Source: Persicimonas caeni
GTDB taxonomy: Bacteria > Myxococcota_A > Bradymonadia > Bradymonadales > Bradymonadaceae
Length of the DNA stretch: 64,000 nucleotides
NCBI RefSeq assembly: GCF_006517175.1
Contig: NZ_CP041186.1
Location: 5,979,074-6,043,073, forward strand
Direction of reading: 5' to 3'
Shown here: positions 18,476-28,188 of the stretch, piece by piece
Numbering within the stretch: the first letter of the stretch is position 1
Layout: every line of letters begins with the position of its first letter
Notes under the pieces: model-generated
Seen by the model: the letters and a program-made list of their open reading frames with translations, nothing else
The model's database searches: none
What the model was told of the DNA's origin: nothing
Translations under genes and position numbers: made by a program

Positions 18476-20629
18476 TTGGCGAAATCTGTCGACTACTTTA
18501 TCCCGCCGCATCTCGACGGCTTCGAGCGCCGTCGAGCCAGCCTGGCCGTCAAGACGGTGTTCGTGCTCGCCATGTGGGGGCCGATCGTCGGGCTGCTCTC
18601 TTGGATCTTCGTCGGGGACGCCGCGCGCGCGCTGATGATCTTGGGCGCGGCGCTGCTCTTGTTGGTCTCGCCGATGTTGTTGCGATGGACCGGAAAGCCG
18701 GCCGTGGCCGGCAACTATCTGGTGGGCACGCTCTTCGGCGTGGTCGTCTGGCTGACGTGGGTCAACGGCGGCATCGTCGCCCCGTCGTTTAGCTGGATCT
18801 CGCTGCTTCCCATCTTCGCCTTGCTCTTCGCCGGCAAGCGCTCGGCGCTCTTTTGGATGGGCGCGGCGTTGTGCGCGCTGGGCGCCTTCTTCGGATTGCA
18901 CGCCACCGGATTCGAGTTCGTCCAGCAGTTGAGTCCCTGGCAGCAGATCGTGATGCGCTTCGCCGAAGTCTGCGGGCTGACGATCGTCATCTTCGGCGTG
19001 GTCTACCTCAAAGACGGCCTGCAGCAGTGGTTGGTCGACGTCGCCCAGCGCAACCAGCAAGAGACGCGCGCCATCATCGAGACGGTGCCCGACGGGCTGG
19101 TCACCGTCGACGGCAGTGGGCGGGTCGTGCAGGTCAACGAGGCCGCCACCGACATCTTCGCGTTGGACCGCGAGGCGTTCACCGGCCGGGCGATGGCCGA
19201 CCTGATGCCCACCTACGACCGCTTGCAGGAAACCGCGCAGGGCCCGGCGATCGCCGCCGACGAGCATGTCGGCGAGCTCGACTGTGGGCGACAATTTCCC
19301 ATGGAGGTGGCCGCCGGGGAGTTGGAGAGCAACTCGCACGCCGAGCTCGTCTTGATCCTGCGCGATATCTCCCGGCGCAAGGCCGCCGAGGAGAAGGTGC
19401 GTCAGGCGCGCGACGAGGCCCTGGAGGCGAGCCGCGCGAAGAGCGCCTTTCTGGCCAATATGAGCCACGAGCTTCGCACTCCGCTCAACGCCGTCATCGG
19501 CTACTCGGAGATGATCGCTGAGGAGATCGAGTTTGCCCGCCAAGAGGACGCGCCGGGGAGCGGGTTCGGTTCGCTCTTTTTGCCCGATGTCCAGCGCATC
19601 CGCACCGCCGGCAAGCATCTGCTCGCGCTGGTCAACGATATCCTCGACCTCTCCAAGATCGAGGCGGGCAAAATGCAGCGTCATGTCGAGCGTATCGACG
19701 TCGCCGAGCTCGTCGACGACGTCGTCTCGACCGTGCAGCCCCTGGCCGACAAGAACGACAATACGCTGCAGGTCGGCGTGGGCGAGTCGGTCGACCACGT
19801 CCACTCGGATCTGACCAAGGTGCGCCAGATCTTGTTCAACCTGTTGAGCAATGCCTGCAAGTTCACCTCGAACGGCCAAGTGCGACTCGACGTGCGCACG
19901 ACCTCCGACGGGGAGCGCATCGTCTTTCGCGTCGAGGACACCGGCATCGGCATGACCCCGGAGCAGCTCGACGAGGTCTTCGAGGCGTTCAGCCAGGCCG
20001 ACAGCTCGACCACGCGCCAATTCGGCGGCACCGGCTTGGGCCTGACGATCACCAGTCATTTCTGCGCGTTGCTCGGCGGCACGATTTCGGTGGAGTCGAC
20101 CGAGGGCGAGGGCAGTGTGTTCACCGTCGAGTTGAGCGCGGACTTGCGCGACGAGGCGCGCTCCGAGACGTCGCCGCTGGATACGCAGGACATGGTGGGC
20201 GCGCAGGAGATGGTGGGCATCGTGGGGGCGACCGGCGAGCTCCCCTATCTGAACGCGCAGACCGACGCCGACACGATTCTGGTCATCGACGACGACCGGG
20301 CGATGCGAAATCTGTTGAGCCGCATGCTCTCGAAGGAGGGCTACAACGTAGCGCTGGCCGCCAGCGGCGCCGAGGGGTTGTTGCTGGCCGAGCAATTGCA
20401 GCCGGCGGCGATCACGCTCGACGTGATGATGCCGTCGATGGACGGCTGGGAGTTGCTCGCGAGGCTCAAAGAGGAGCCGTCGCTGGCCGACATTCCGGTG
20501 ATCGTGATCACGATGCTTTCGGAGCGCTCGCGCGGGTTTGCGCTGGGGGCGGATCACTATCTGGTGAAGCCGGTCGACCGAGCGGAGTTGTTGGGTGTGC
20601 TTGGGAAGGTGGATGGGGTTGGGGTTTGA
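18476..20629 (+). CDS. Hybrid sensor histidine kinase/response regulator
   Basis: About 717 residues. Several transmembrane helices fill the first 190 residues. A PAS domain follows (about 200-305, IIETVPDGLVTVDGSGRVV), then HisKA with phospho-acceptor His in FLANMSHELRTPLNAVIGYS. The HATPase has N, G1 and G2 boxes (LFNLLSNACKF, VEDTGIGM, FGGTGLGLTI). A C-terminal receiver domain starts at TILVIDDDRAMRNLL, with phospho-acceptor Asp in ITLDVMMPSMDGW and Lys in YLVKPVDR. Start: TTG 18476 has a strong GGGAGG just upstream; the ATG at 18431 lacks one. TATACT at 18391-18396 may be the -10 box. No separate response regulator is adjacent, so the output is unknown. Confidence 0.9.
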   Translation: MAKSVDYFIPPHLDGFERRRASLAVKTVFVLAMWGPIVGLLSWIFVGDAARALMILGAALLLLVSPMLLRWTGKPAVAGNYLVGTLFGVVVWLTWVNGGIVAPSFSWISLLPIFALLFAGKRSALFWMGAALCALGAFFGLHATGFEFVQQLSPWQQIVMRFAEVCGLTIVIFGVVYLKDGLQQWLVDVAQRNQQETRAIIETVPDGLVTVDGSGRVVQVNEAATDIFALDREAFTGRAMADLMPTYDRLQETAQGPAIAADEHVGELDCGRQFPMEVAAGELESNSHAELVLILRDISRRKAAEEKVRQARDEALEASRAKSAFLANMSHELRTPLNAVIGYSEMIAEEIEFARQEDAPGSGFGSLFLPDVQRIRTAGKHLLALVNDILDLSKIEAGKMQRHVERIDVAELVDDVVSTVQPLADKNDNTLQVGVGESVDHVHSDLTKVRQILFNLLSNACKFTSNGQVRLDVRTTSDGERIVFRVEDTGIGMTPEQLDEVFEAFSQADSSTTRQFGGTGLGLTITSHFCALLGGTISVESTEGEGSVFTVELSADLRDEARSETSPLDTQDMVGAQEMVGIVGATGELPYLNAQTDADTILVIDDDRAMRNLLSRMLSKEGYNVALAASGAEGLLLAEQLQPAAITLDVMMPSMDGWELLARLKEEPSLADIPVIVITMLSERSRGFALGADHYLVKPVDRAELLGVLGKVDGVGV

Positions 20630-20664
20630 GGGGGAGGAAGGGTGAGGAGGGGGAAGAAAGGAAG

Positions 20665-20696
20665 AAGGCGGCCCGCGGTGGTGGGGCCGCCTTTTT
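20665..20696. terminator. Bidirectional rho-independent terminator
   Basis: AAGGCGGCC ... GGCCGCCTTTTT: a GC-rich stem followed by T5 on the plus strand and by a pyrimidine-rich tract on the minus strand. It sits between the convergent histidine kinase and collagen-like genes and serves both. Confidence 0.8.
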
Positions 20697-20716
20697 CGAT
20701 CTGGGCATCCGAGGGG

Positions 20717-22120
20717 TTATTGGATGCTTACGGGCGCTTGAATGGCGGCCGGGTCGAGGCCGACAGTGGCCGTCGAGACCGCGGTGGCGGTCCATTGGTA
20801 ACCCGAGAACGAGGCGTTCGTGCAGGTGCTCGAGCCCGGATCGTAGTACGAGGCGTACGGTCCGCTGGCGCTGATCACCGAGCCGGAGCCTGTCGGCGAG
20901 ACGTACGAGCCTTTGGCCGGCACGTAGACGGCAGTGTCGGCGAGCAGTTGCTCGGGGGTGCCGTCGTAGGGCAGCGAGAAGATGTAGGGCGTGCCGGTGC
21001 AGCTGCTGCCGCTGTAGGTTACCGATAGTTGCTCGTTAGTGGGCACGCCGTTCCAGTCGAGGCTGACCAGGTAGCCGCCGGAGGTGCGGATATTGATGCC
21101 CCAGGGGCCGACGCTGAGCACGTCGCCGAGCGTGGTGCCGTTGGCGTCGACCAGCGTCGAGCTGGAGCCACTGGCGCCGTTGCACACGTACTCGGTGTGG
21201 CTGACCTCGCCTGTGTCGAGCACGCCGTCTCCGTCGGCGTCGGTGCCGCTCTCGATCTTGACGCCGCCGTCGGGGCAGGTCGCGCCGGCTGCGCTCTGCT
21301 GGACCAGCGCGTCAGCGCCGTCTTGGCCGTTGGTGCCGTCCGCACCGTCTTGGCCGTTGGTGCCGTCCTGGCCGTCTTGACCGTCGACGCCGTTGCAGAC
21401 GTACTCGGTCTGGTCGATCTCGTCGGCCTGCAGCACGCCGTCGCGCGCGGTGCCGCCGCCGTCGCCGTTGTCGAGGCCGCTGTCGACCTTGGTGCCGCCG
21501 TTCGCGCAGTTGGCTCCGGCTGCCTCGACCGAGGTCGACACGAGAGCGTCGAAGCCGTCGGCGCCGTTCGCGCCGTCCTGGCCGGCCTGCCCGTCGGCGC
21601 CGTCAGCACCGTCAGCACCGTCCGCGCCGTTGCACACGTAGGTGGTCGAGTCGACCTCGCCTGCGCCGAGCACGCCGTCGTCGGCGGTCTCGTCGCCGTC
21701 GCCGTTGTCCAGGCCGGTCTCGACCTTGTAGCCGCCGGCGATGCACTCGTCGCCTGCGGCCTCTTCGGTCACGTTGACCAGCGAGTTGGAGCCGTCGGCA
21801 CCGTCTTGGCCGTCTGCGCCGTCTTGGCCGTCGGCACCCGCAGCGCCGTCTTCGCCATCTTCGCCGTCTGTGCCGTGGCACACGGTGGTGGTGTCGGTGA
21901 CTTCGTCGTCGCCGATGGCGCCGTCGCCGTCGGTGTCCACACCCATCTCGATGAGGATGCCGCCGGCGGCGCATTCGTCGCCGGGCTCGACGGTCGATGT
22001 GCGCGAGGTGAGGGGAAGTCCGGCTTCGCCCTGGTCGCCGTCAGCCCCGCTACAGGCGGTGGCCGACAGGGCGCAGGAGACGACAAGAACGGCGATCGAG
22101 CTTAGCTTGAGATACTTCAT
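20717..22120 (-). CDS. Collagen-like repeat lipoprotein
   Basis: 467 residues from the ATG at 22120; an upstream in-frame start at 22201 would destroy the signal peptide. The N-terminus is a lipoprotein signal with lipobox SATAC. The body alternates Gly-x-y collagen-like runs (GADGQDGADGQDGADG type) with four copies of a roughly 70-residue module. The module reads: DECxAGGxxVExGLDNGDG, acidic Asp/Gly loops resembling calcium sites, then a VCNG end. The C-terminal 140 residues (from ASGSSSTLVDANGT) are unrelated and lack the repeats. It is predicted to be displayed on the outer membrane. Function unknown; stalk-like adhesin or structural surface protein are possibilities. Confidence 0.85.
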   Translation of the reverse strand: MKYLKLSSIAVLVVSCALSATACSGADGDQGEAGLPLTSRTSTVEPGDECAAGGILIEMGVDTDGDGAIGDDEVTDTTTVCHGTDGEDGEDGAAGADGQDGADGQDGADGSNSLVNVTEEAAGDECIAGGYKVETGLDNGDGDETADDGVLGAGEVDSTTYVCNGADGADGADGADGQAGQDGANGADGFDALVSTSVEAAGANCANGGTKVDSGLDNGDGGGTARDGVLQADEIDQTEYVCNGVDGQDGQDGTNGQDGADGTNGQDGADALVQQSAAGATCPDGGVKIESGTDADGDGVLDTGEVSHTEYVCNGASGSSSTLVDANGTTLGDVLSVGPWGINIRTSGGYLVSLDWNGVPTNEQLSVTYSGSSCTGTPYIFSLPYDGTPEQLLADTAVYVPAKGSYVSPTGSGSVISASGPYASYYDPGSSTCTNASFSGYQWTATAVSTATVGLDPAAIQAPVSIQ

Positions 22121-22436
22121 TGATGCCTCGTGGTACGAACGTCGGGGCTCGGCGTCTCCGGCGATACAATTCGCCTCAGCATGTGTCGCATGTGGACACA
22201 TCCTCGGTGTGGACCCCCAAGAGCCCGCTGTAGAGCGGACGTATTTATTGTTGGAACAGAACTGTGTGAGACGCGGTCGGAAGCCTATAGATTTGCTAAA
22301 ACGGTTTCAATGGTGATTTATCGTTTTTATCGGGGCGTTTTTGTGCCGTTTTTGCAACATTGGAAAGCCCTCGACACCGGTCCAGCTCGACGGCCTCTTG
22401 CTGAATCCCTCTCCTCGGTCCTCTCTTTCCTCTCGT
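22121..22436. promoter_or_regulatory. Upstream region of collagen-like lipoprotein gene
   Basis: The 316-bp gap has no convincing ORF. It holds a perfect 7-bp inverted repeat, ATGTGTC (22181-22187) with GACACAT (22195-22201), about 60 bp upstream of the start on the minus strand. Upstream of it is an AT-rich stretch (about 22280-22335) where a minus-strand promoter would be expected, for example TTGAAA then TATAGG at a short 15-bp spacing. The operator call is tentative. Confidence 0.35.
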
Positions 22437-23756
22437 TTAAAGCTTACGGCGTTCCACGTCGACCTCGCCCGCGTCGACTTCCACCCACAGGTACTCGCCT
22501 GCGCGCTCGACGCTGGTCAGGTGCGTCTGCACGCCGTTGATGGTGCCCGAGTGGGCGTCATTGATGTGGCCGACGAACAACGCGTCGACGCCGGCGTCGG
22601 TGAGGATGGATAGCGTGCGTGCGCCCTCGATTTGGCTCTCGAAGCCCTGGTCGCGCGGGCCGACCGGATCGATGGGCGGAGTGTGGGTGAAGAGCAGGCG
22701 CGGGCGTTCGGTGCCCAATCGCTGCAGGGTGCTCTGCAGGCGCGTGGCGCCGTCTTGGCCGAGCGCGCCCTCGGCGGAGTAGAAGGCGAGCATATGGACG
22801 TCTTTGAGGCCGAACCGGTAGTCGAAGGGGCCGAAGGTCTCCAAAAAGGGCTGGCGCGAGCCCTCGACGATTTCGCCTTCGCCGGGGATGACCACGGCCG
22901 GATAGTCGGCACGGCGGAGCACGAGCTCGAGCTCGCGAAGCCCGTTGAGGCTGGCGTTTTCGGCGTTGTCGCCCAGGAGGACCACGAGGTCGGGGTCGTC
23001 GGCGGTCGCCCGATCGAGCGCGCGGCGAAGCTCGTCGAGGGAGGCGGTGCGCCCGAGCACGGCGAAGCGAAGCGGCGCCGGAGCGTCGTCTTGTTGGTCG
23101 GGGATTTCGGGCTGGTCGGGGACTTCGGGCTGGTCGGGCATGTCGGGTTGGCCAGACAGCTCCACGTTGTAGCTGACGCGCGTGCAGCTCGGTTGGCTGA
23201 GCTCGAGCTCGAACTCCGATCGCTGGGTCTCGGGTCGCTCGAGCGTCGGCGCCGCGCAGGCCGGGTCGGTCTCGGCGCTCTCACAGGTGATCGGCAGCCT
23301 CTCGGCGTTGGTCGGGCAGCCGAGCATCTCGCCCGAGTCGAGTGCGGTGATCTGGGCGACGCGGACGCGGGCATGGCGGTGGACGTTGGTCAGCGTCACC
23401 GACACCGAGTCGAACTCGCTCGGGCCGCTGCTCAGGCTGAAGGTGGGCAGCGGGGCGGAGGCGCGCGCTTCGACCGAGGTTTCGGTGTCGCCGGTGATCG
23501 TGCCCGGCGAGAGCCGAAACTCGAGGCCGCGCTGCAGCACGGTGTGCCCCAGATCGCGCTGCTCGGCGGTGCCGGCGAGTTGGGCGTCCGAGCAGCCGGT
23601 CAGCAGGCCGGCCGACGCGACGAGAAAGATGCCGACAAAGATGAATAACCCCAGCCAGATAGTACGTCTAAGCGACGGAAAGATTGCGCACTGAACGCTG
23701 TCGGTGCAGTGTGCTATAAAACCTAGTGCTCGCGTGTGCCGGTCGGGTCGGCGCAC
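22437..23756 (-). CDS. Lipoprotein with a degenerate metallophosphoesterase domain
   Basis: The hydrophobic stretch ending in lipobox LLTGC is followed by a beta-sandwich-like region (about 60-230), a repetitive Pro/Asp/Gln linker (DQPEVPDQPEIPDQ), and a calcineurin-like phosphoesterase region. In that region LLGDNAEN, LLFTHTPPIDP and FVGHINDAHSG mark the later metal motifs. The first motif (DxH) reads GRT and the GNH(E/D) motif reads PGEGE, so metal binding and catalysis are probably altered or lost. The start is uncertain: GTG 23756 gives 55 residues before the lipid Cys, ATG 23798 gives more, and no start lies closer. Codon structure clearly supports the frame from about 23660 downwards. 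Confidence 0.7.
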   Translation of the reverse strand: MRRPDRHTRALGFIAHCTDSVQCAIFPSLRRTIWLGLFIFVGIFLVASAGLLTGCSDAQLAGTAEQRDLGHTVLQRGLEFRLSPGTITGDTETSVEARASAPLPTFSLSSGPSEFDSVSVTLTNVHRHARVRVAQITALDSGEMLGCPTNAERLPITCESAETDPACAAPTLERPETQRSEFELELSQPSCTRVSYNVELSGQPDMPDQPEVPDQPEIPDQQDDAPAPLRFAVLGRTASLDELRRALDRATADDPDLVVLLGDNAENASLNGLRELELVLRRADYPAVVIPGEGEIVEGSRQPFLETFGPFDYRFGLKDVHMLAFYSAEGALGQDGATRLQSTLQRLGTERPRLLFTHTPPIDPVGPRDQGFESQIEGARTLSILTDAGVDALFVGHINDAHSGTINGVQTHLTSVERAGEYLWVEVDAGEVDVERRKL

Positions 23757-23796
23757 AAGGGCGCGTGGTGCTTCTTCTTTGTCGGGGCTATTTTTC

Positions 23797-26700
23797 ATGC
23801 AACTGGGCGGTCTCACAGACGAGATCGACGTCAAAGTGCTGGGCAGCCACATCAAGATCCCGTTGATCTTTTTGGTGCCTGCGGCCTTCGTCGTCACACT
23901 GTACGCTGCAGTGTACCTGTATGCCAACTCCGGCTGGTTTCTCGAGACGCTCACCTCGACGTTGCACGCCCAGATGGGCGGCCATTACCGCGTCAAAGAG
24001 CTGGTGGTCGACCCGACGCTGACCAACGTGCGCCTGTACGACGTCGAGATGGAGACGCCCGACGAGCGTCCCGTCATCGCCGCCGACGAGATCTTCGCCT
24101 CCATCAACCCGCTCGTGTTGCTCTCCAGGCGCCTCGAGTTCGACGACATCGACGTGCGCGGCGCCGACGTGCGCTTGGAGTTCGACGAGGAGGGCAATTT
24201 CGGGCTGATGCAGGCGCTGGGCATCGATCTGGACGACCAGGAGGACGAGCCGCCCGAGCAAGAAGGGAGCGGGCTGGCCATCGATCTGGCCGACGTCGAG
24301 ATCGTCGACTCGAGAATCGCCTTCGTCACGCCCGACTTTCGCTTCGAAATTCCGCAGATCGACCTGCCCAAAGGCTCCATCTCGGTGGAGCCCGAGCTGT
24401 TGTTGATGAACGTGCCCAGCCTCGACCTTCCGCGGATCGACTTCGTGTTCAGCCGCGAGATCTTCGGGTTCGATGAGGAGCAGGGCGACTGGACGTTCAG
24501 CGTCGAGGACGGCCGCATTCGCAACTGGCGGTGGGCCAACGACGGCTACAACGTCGACAAGGTCGCGTTTGTCATCGAGGGGATCGACGTGGAGGCCGAA
24601 GGGCAGATGGCGTTTCCCGGCGGGGAGGGGCCCGATGCGCCGGTGATGACCTACGACGCCACCGGACGCATGAGCGTGCCGTACACGAGCACCCTGGCGC
24701 AGTACTTTTTGGACGACAACGTCCACTTCGAGATGCCCGAGTTTCGCATCGCGGCCAAAGGCAGCCTCAACGAGATCGACGGCGCCGCGCAGTTGTACGC
24801 GAGCCACGTGGAGACCGCCGGGCTCAACTTCGAGGATGTGCGCGCCACGCTGGGTCTGGCCAATGCCTCCATCGATATCACCGAGGCGAGCGCGAAGGTC
24901 CACGGCGGCACGCTCGAAGTGTCGCAGGCCTACTTCAACATGTTCGCGGTGCGCTACGGCGGGGAGGGGCGCTTTCGGGGCGTCAACCCGCGCTCGCTGC
25001 TCAACGACTTCGAGGTCGACCTTCCGTTTCTGGACGGGCAGATGTCCGGGGCGTTCGCCGTGGAAGGGGGCGTGCCGCTCTTTCCCGAGGAGCCCAAGCC
25101 GCGCGACGCCTATGCGCTGCGCGATTTCGCCAGCACCAAGCTCGCCCACGTGACGGTCACCGAGGACTGGGTGCTGCAGCGAAATAACCGAGAGCTCGCC
25201 CCGGCCGACACGGCCGTGCTCGACAGGGGCGCGACGACCTGGGTCGACATGGACCGCGTGGTCATCCCGCGCGCCCGGCTTCGCCTCGACACCGACACCG
25301 TGCTCATCGACGATTTCCGGTTCGGCTACGAGGAGATGGTCTTCGAGCGCGGCCCCGACGGGCGGCCCATCGAGTTCTCGGCGTTTCTCGACGACGTGGG
25401 CGCGTGGACCTCGCACTACGGGCTCGAGGGCGTCCAGGGACCTGCCGTCGCCCGCGTGAGCGTCGCCGGCCCCTTGGCCTCGCCGACGCTGACGCTCGAC
25501 GTGCGCAATCGCCGCGCGCCGATTCGCCTGCCCGGCGCGTCGGTCGCCGCCGACGACCTGAGACTGCGCGTAGGGCTCGACCGAGGCCGGCTCACCATCC
25601 ACGACGCGAACGTGTCGACGGCGCTCGGCAACGCGTCCGCCAACGGCTGGATTGACCTGCTCTTGCCCACGCCGCCTGGTTCGAGCGCTTCGGACGACTC
25701 CGACGAGGCGTCGGTCTTCGCGCTTCGGCGCGTGCAGCCGGCGAACCTGTCGTTTTCGGCCGACTCGGTCGACCTGAGCGCCGTCGCCAAACTCGCCGGC
25801 CTGGGCGTGCCCGTGCAGGGCACCCTCGACGCCTCGGGCGAGCTCACCGGCAGCCTGCAGAACCCCGACGCCACGCTCGAAGCGGCCATCGAGCAGGGGC
25901 GAGTGCTCAACCAGCCCATCCCTCACGTTCGCCTCGAGGGGGGCATGCGCGACCAAAAGGTCGTCGTCGATCGCTTCGAGATCGACGCCGCCGGCGCGGG
26001 CATGTTCACCGCCAGCGGCCATTATGGCTTCGACGGCGCCTACGGGTTCGAGCTTGCGGGCAGGGGCATCAGCTTCTCGCAGGTGGGGCCGCTCCAGCTC
26101 TTACCGGCGGCGGCGCGTCCGCAGGGCCGCGCGCGCATCTCGCTGCACGGCGAAGGCACCGTCGACGAGCCCAACATCGGCGGCGACATGCAGCTGTTCG
26201 AGTTCCACGTGGGCGACCGCAGCTTTGGCGACGTGGCGATGGTGGTCAACACGGTCGACGACACGGTCTATCTGTCCGGAGCAGTGCTGCCCCTGGCCAC
26301 GCTCAAGCTCGAGGTGCCGCTCGACGACAAGTCGCCGTTTTACGCGCGCATCGGCATGGAGCAGCTCGACCTGGCCGACGCGGTCGCCGAGCTGGGCGAC
26401 AGCTCGGTGGTCGATGAGGCGAAGGCGACCGGCATGGTCGAGCTCTTCGTCGAAAAGGACTTCTCGCGCTACCAGGTGCTCACCTACCTGACCGAGTTCG
26501 AGGTACGCACGATGGGCCGCACCATCAAAAACCGCGGGCCCCTCGCCCTGGGACTAAACAACGGCGAGGTCTTCCAGATCCAGCAGGCGACCATCGGCAC
26601 CGGCGACCGGTACGTGAGCCTCGAGGGGGCGATCGTGCTCGACCCGCTGCTGGTCGACCTCAAGGTCGACGGGCAAGTGAATCTGGCGATGCTCAATACG

Positions 26701-28095
26701 CTGCGCCGCGCGCTGCCGGAGGTCTTTCCGTCCGCGATCGTCGAGTCGCGCGGGGTGCTCGGCGTCGACGCGAGCTTTCGCGGCGCGCCCGACGCGCTCA
26801 TCGCCGACGGCGAGCTCAGCTTCGACAACGCCGAGGTGGGGATTCGCGGGCTCTCCGACCCGATTCGGGTGGGCTCGGGCAAGGTCCAGCTCGCCGACAA
26901 CCGCATCTTCGTCTCCGAGAAGACGCCGCTCAGCGGCAGCGCGTTGGGAGGCGTCTTCAACCTGACCGGCGAGCTGGCCCTCGAGGGGCGAAAGCCGGGC
27001 CGCCTCGAGCTGAGCGCGTGGAGTCACAACATGAACTTCCGCGTGCCCGAGACCGCCAACCTGACCTTCGACACCGACGTCAAGCTCCTGGCGCGCGACG
27101 TCTTCGACCCGTCGACCTGGCTGGTGAGCGGCAGCGTCGACGTGCTCGACGGCAACTTCTACCGCGATATCAGCCTGTTCGAGCAGGAGGTCACCGGCCG
27201 GGTCATCGGCGCATTCAACCGGCGCACCGAGCGCTACGAGGCGAGCATCTTCGACCAGATGCCCGAGCTCGAGGATATCCGCTTCGACCTGGCCGTGCGC
27301 GCCCGAGACGGCTTCGAGATTCGCAACCAGATCGATCGGCTGGGCCTCGATCTCGAGCTTCGTATCGACCTTCGCCTGCAGGACACGCTCGCCGAGCCCT
27401 ACGTCACCGGCGACGTCGACGTCGCCGACGGGATGGTCAGCTTCCAGGGCGAGGAGTTCGAGGTGCGCTCGGGCACGGTGCGCTTTACCGGGGAGGCGTC
27501 GAACCCCTGGATCGACGTGGTCGCCGGCGCCGATATCCGCAACCGGTGTCGCGAGGACCAGTTCGCCGAGGAGTTCCAGACCGACATGACCCTGTCGGGC
27601 GATCTCGACGACGACGAGGAGCAGTACTACCACGTCATCCTCAACCTGCAGGGGCAGGCCGACAACCTCGACATCCAGTTCGAGAGCAACCCGTACGCCG
27701 ACCAGCGCGACATTCTGAGCCTGCTGCTCACCGGCTGTACGGTCGACCAGTTGACCGCCTCGAGCGCGAGTGGGCCGACTTTGGAGATCGCGCTCGGCCC
27801 GCTGTTGGGGCGCATCGAGAAGGAGATTCAGGACGTGGTCAAGGTCAGCGAATTCACGATCATGCCCGGCGTCGAGCGCACCCAGGTGCGTATCGGCGAC
27901 CGGCTCACGCGTCGGCTGAGCTGGAATTTCCAGCTCGACACCGGCATGGCCGAGACCGCCGGCGGGCAGCGCTCTCAACTCGAGTACAAGCTCTCCGACC
28001 GCTGGTCCGCCGAGCTCAGTGGTGAGCGCTACGAGGCCGAGACGAATAATTTCCTGCTCGATCTCAAGCTGAAGTATAGACTGCCGTTGGACTGA
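23797..28095 (+). CDS. tamB: TamB-like translocation and assembly module protein
   Basis: About 1432 residues. An N-terminal anchor helix (about 25-45) is followed by very long beta-strand-rich sequence typical of AsmA/TamB bridge proteins that span the periplasm as a lipid-conducting beta-groove. The C-terminal 400 residues match the TamB (DUF490) domain: VSFQGEEFEVRSGTVRFTG, then NPYADQRDILSLLLTG, then a barrel-like end with terminal aromatics (KLKYRLPLD). It lies immediately before an Omp85 gene, as in tamB-tamA pairs. Start: ATG 23797 is chosen because it directly precedes the anchor. A weak TATAAA at 23715-23720 may be a -10 box. Confidence 0.9.
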   Translation: MQLGGLTDEIDVKVLGSHIKIPLIFLVPAAFVVTLYAAVYLYANSGWFLETLTSTLHAQMGGHYRVKELVVDPTLTNVRLYDVEMETPDERPVIAADEIFASINPLVLLSRRLEFDDIDVRGADVRLEFDEEGNFGLMQALGIDLDDQEDEPPEQEGSGLAIDLADVEIVDSRIAFVTPDFRFEIPQIDLPKGSISVEPELLLMNVPSLDLPRIDFVFSREIFGFDEEQGDWTFSVEDGRIRNWRWANDGYNVDKVAFVIEGIDVEAEGQMAFPGGEGPDAPVMTYDATGRMSVPYTSTLAQYFLDDNVHFEMPEFRIAAKGSLNEIDGAAQLYASHVETAGLNFEDVRATLGLANASIDITEASAKVHGGTLEVSQAYFNMFAVRYGGEGRFRGVNPRSLLNDFEVDLPFLDGQMSGAFAVEGGVPLFPEEPKPRDAYALRDFASTKLAHVTVTEDWVLQRNNRELAPADTAVLDRGATTWVDMDRVVIPRARLRLDTDTVLIDDFRFGYEEMVFERGPDGRPIEFSAFLDDVGAWTSHYGLEGVQGPAVARVSVAGPLASPTLTLDVRNRRAPIRLPGASVAADDLRLRVGLDRGRLTIHDANVSTALGNASANGWIDLLLPTPPGSSASDDSDEASVFALRRVQPANLSFSADSVDLSAVAKLAGLGVPVQGTLDASGELTGSLQNPDATLEAAIEQGRVLNQPIPHVRLEGGMRDQKVVVDRFEIDAAGAGMFTASGHYGFDGAYGFELAGRGISFSQVGPLQLLPAAARPQGRARISLHGEGTVDEPNIGGDMQLFEFHVGDRSFGDVAMVVNTVDDTVYLSGAVLPLATLKLEVPLDDKSPFYARIGMEQLDLADAVAELGDSSVVDEAKATGMVELFVEKDFSRYQVLTYLTEFEVRTMGRTIKNRGPLALGLNNGEVFQIQQATIGTGDRYVSLEGAIVLDPLLVDLKVDGQVNLAMLNTLRRALPEVFPSAIVESRGVLGVDASFRGAPDALIADGELSFDNAEVGIRGLSDPIRVGSGKVQLADNRIFVSEKTPLSGSALGGVFNLTGELALEGRKPGRLELSAWSHNMNFRVPETANLTFDTDVKLLARDVFDPSTWLVSGSVDVLDGNFYRDISLFEQEVTGRVIGAFNRRTERYEASIFDQMPELEDIRFDLAVRARDGFEIRNQIDRLGLDLELRIDLRLQDTLAEPYVTGDVDVADGMVSFQGEEFEVRSGTVRFTGEASNPWIDVVAGADIRNRCREDQFAEEFQTDMTLSGDLDDDEEQYYHVILNLQGQADNLDIQFESNPYADQRDILSLLLTGCTVDQLTASSASGPTLEIALGPLLGRIEKEIQDVVKVSEFTIMPGVERTQVRIGDRLTRRLSWNFQLDTGMAETAGGQRSQLEYKLSDRWSAELSGERYEAETNNFLLDLKLKYRLPLD

Positions 28096-28188
28096 GGGCG
28101 CACGGAACCAATCGCTTTGAAACACCGAGACAACCAAAACAGGTCGCCTCTTGTCGGAGGCAGGGCTTCGAGCCCTGGCAGGAGGACT

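Noticed and set aside
21029-22105. 358-aa plus-strand frame opposite the collagen-like gene
   Set aside because: Repetitive Val/Ala shadow of the Gly-x-y repeats on the coding strand.
23788-26022. 744-aa open frame on the minus strand
   Set aside because: Shadow of tamB; composition is that of reversed codons (many His, Arg, Val, Gly) with no domain.
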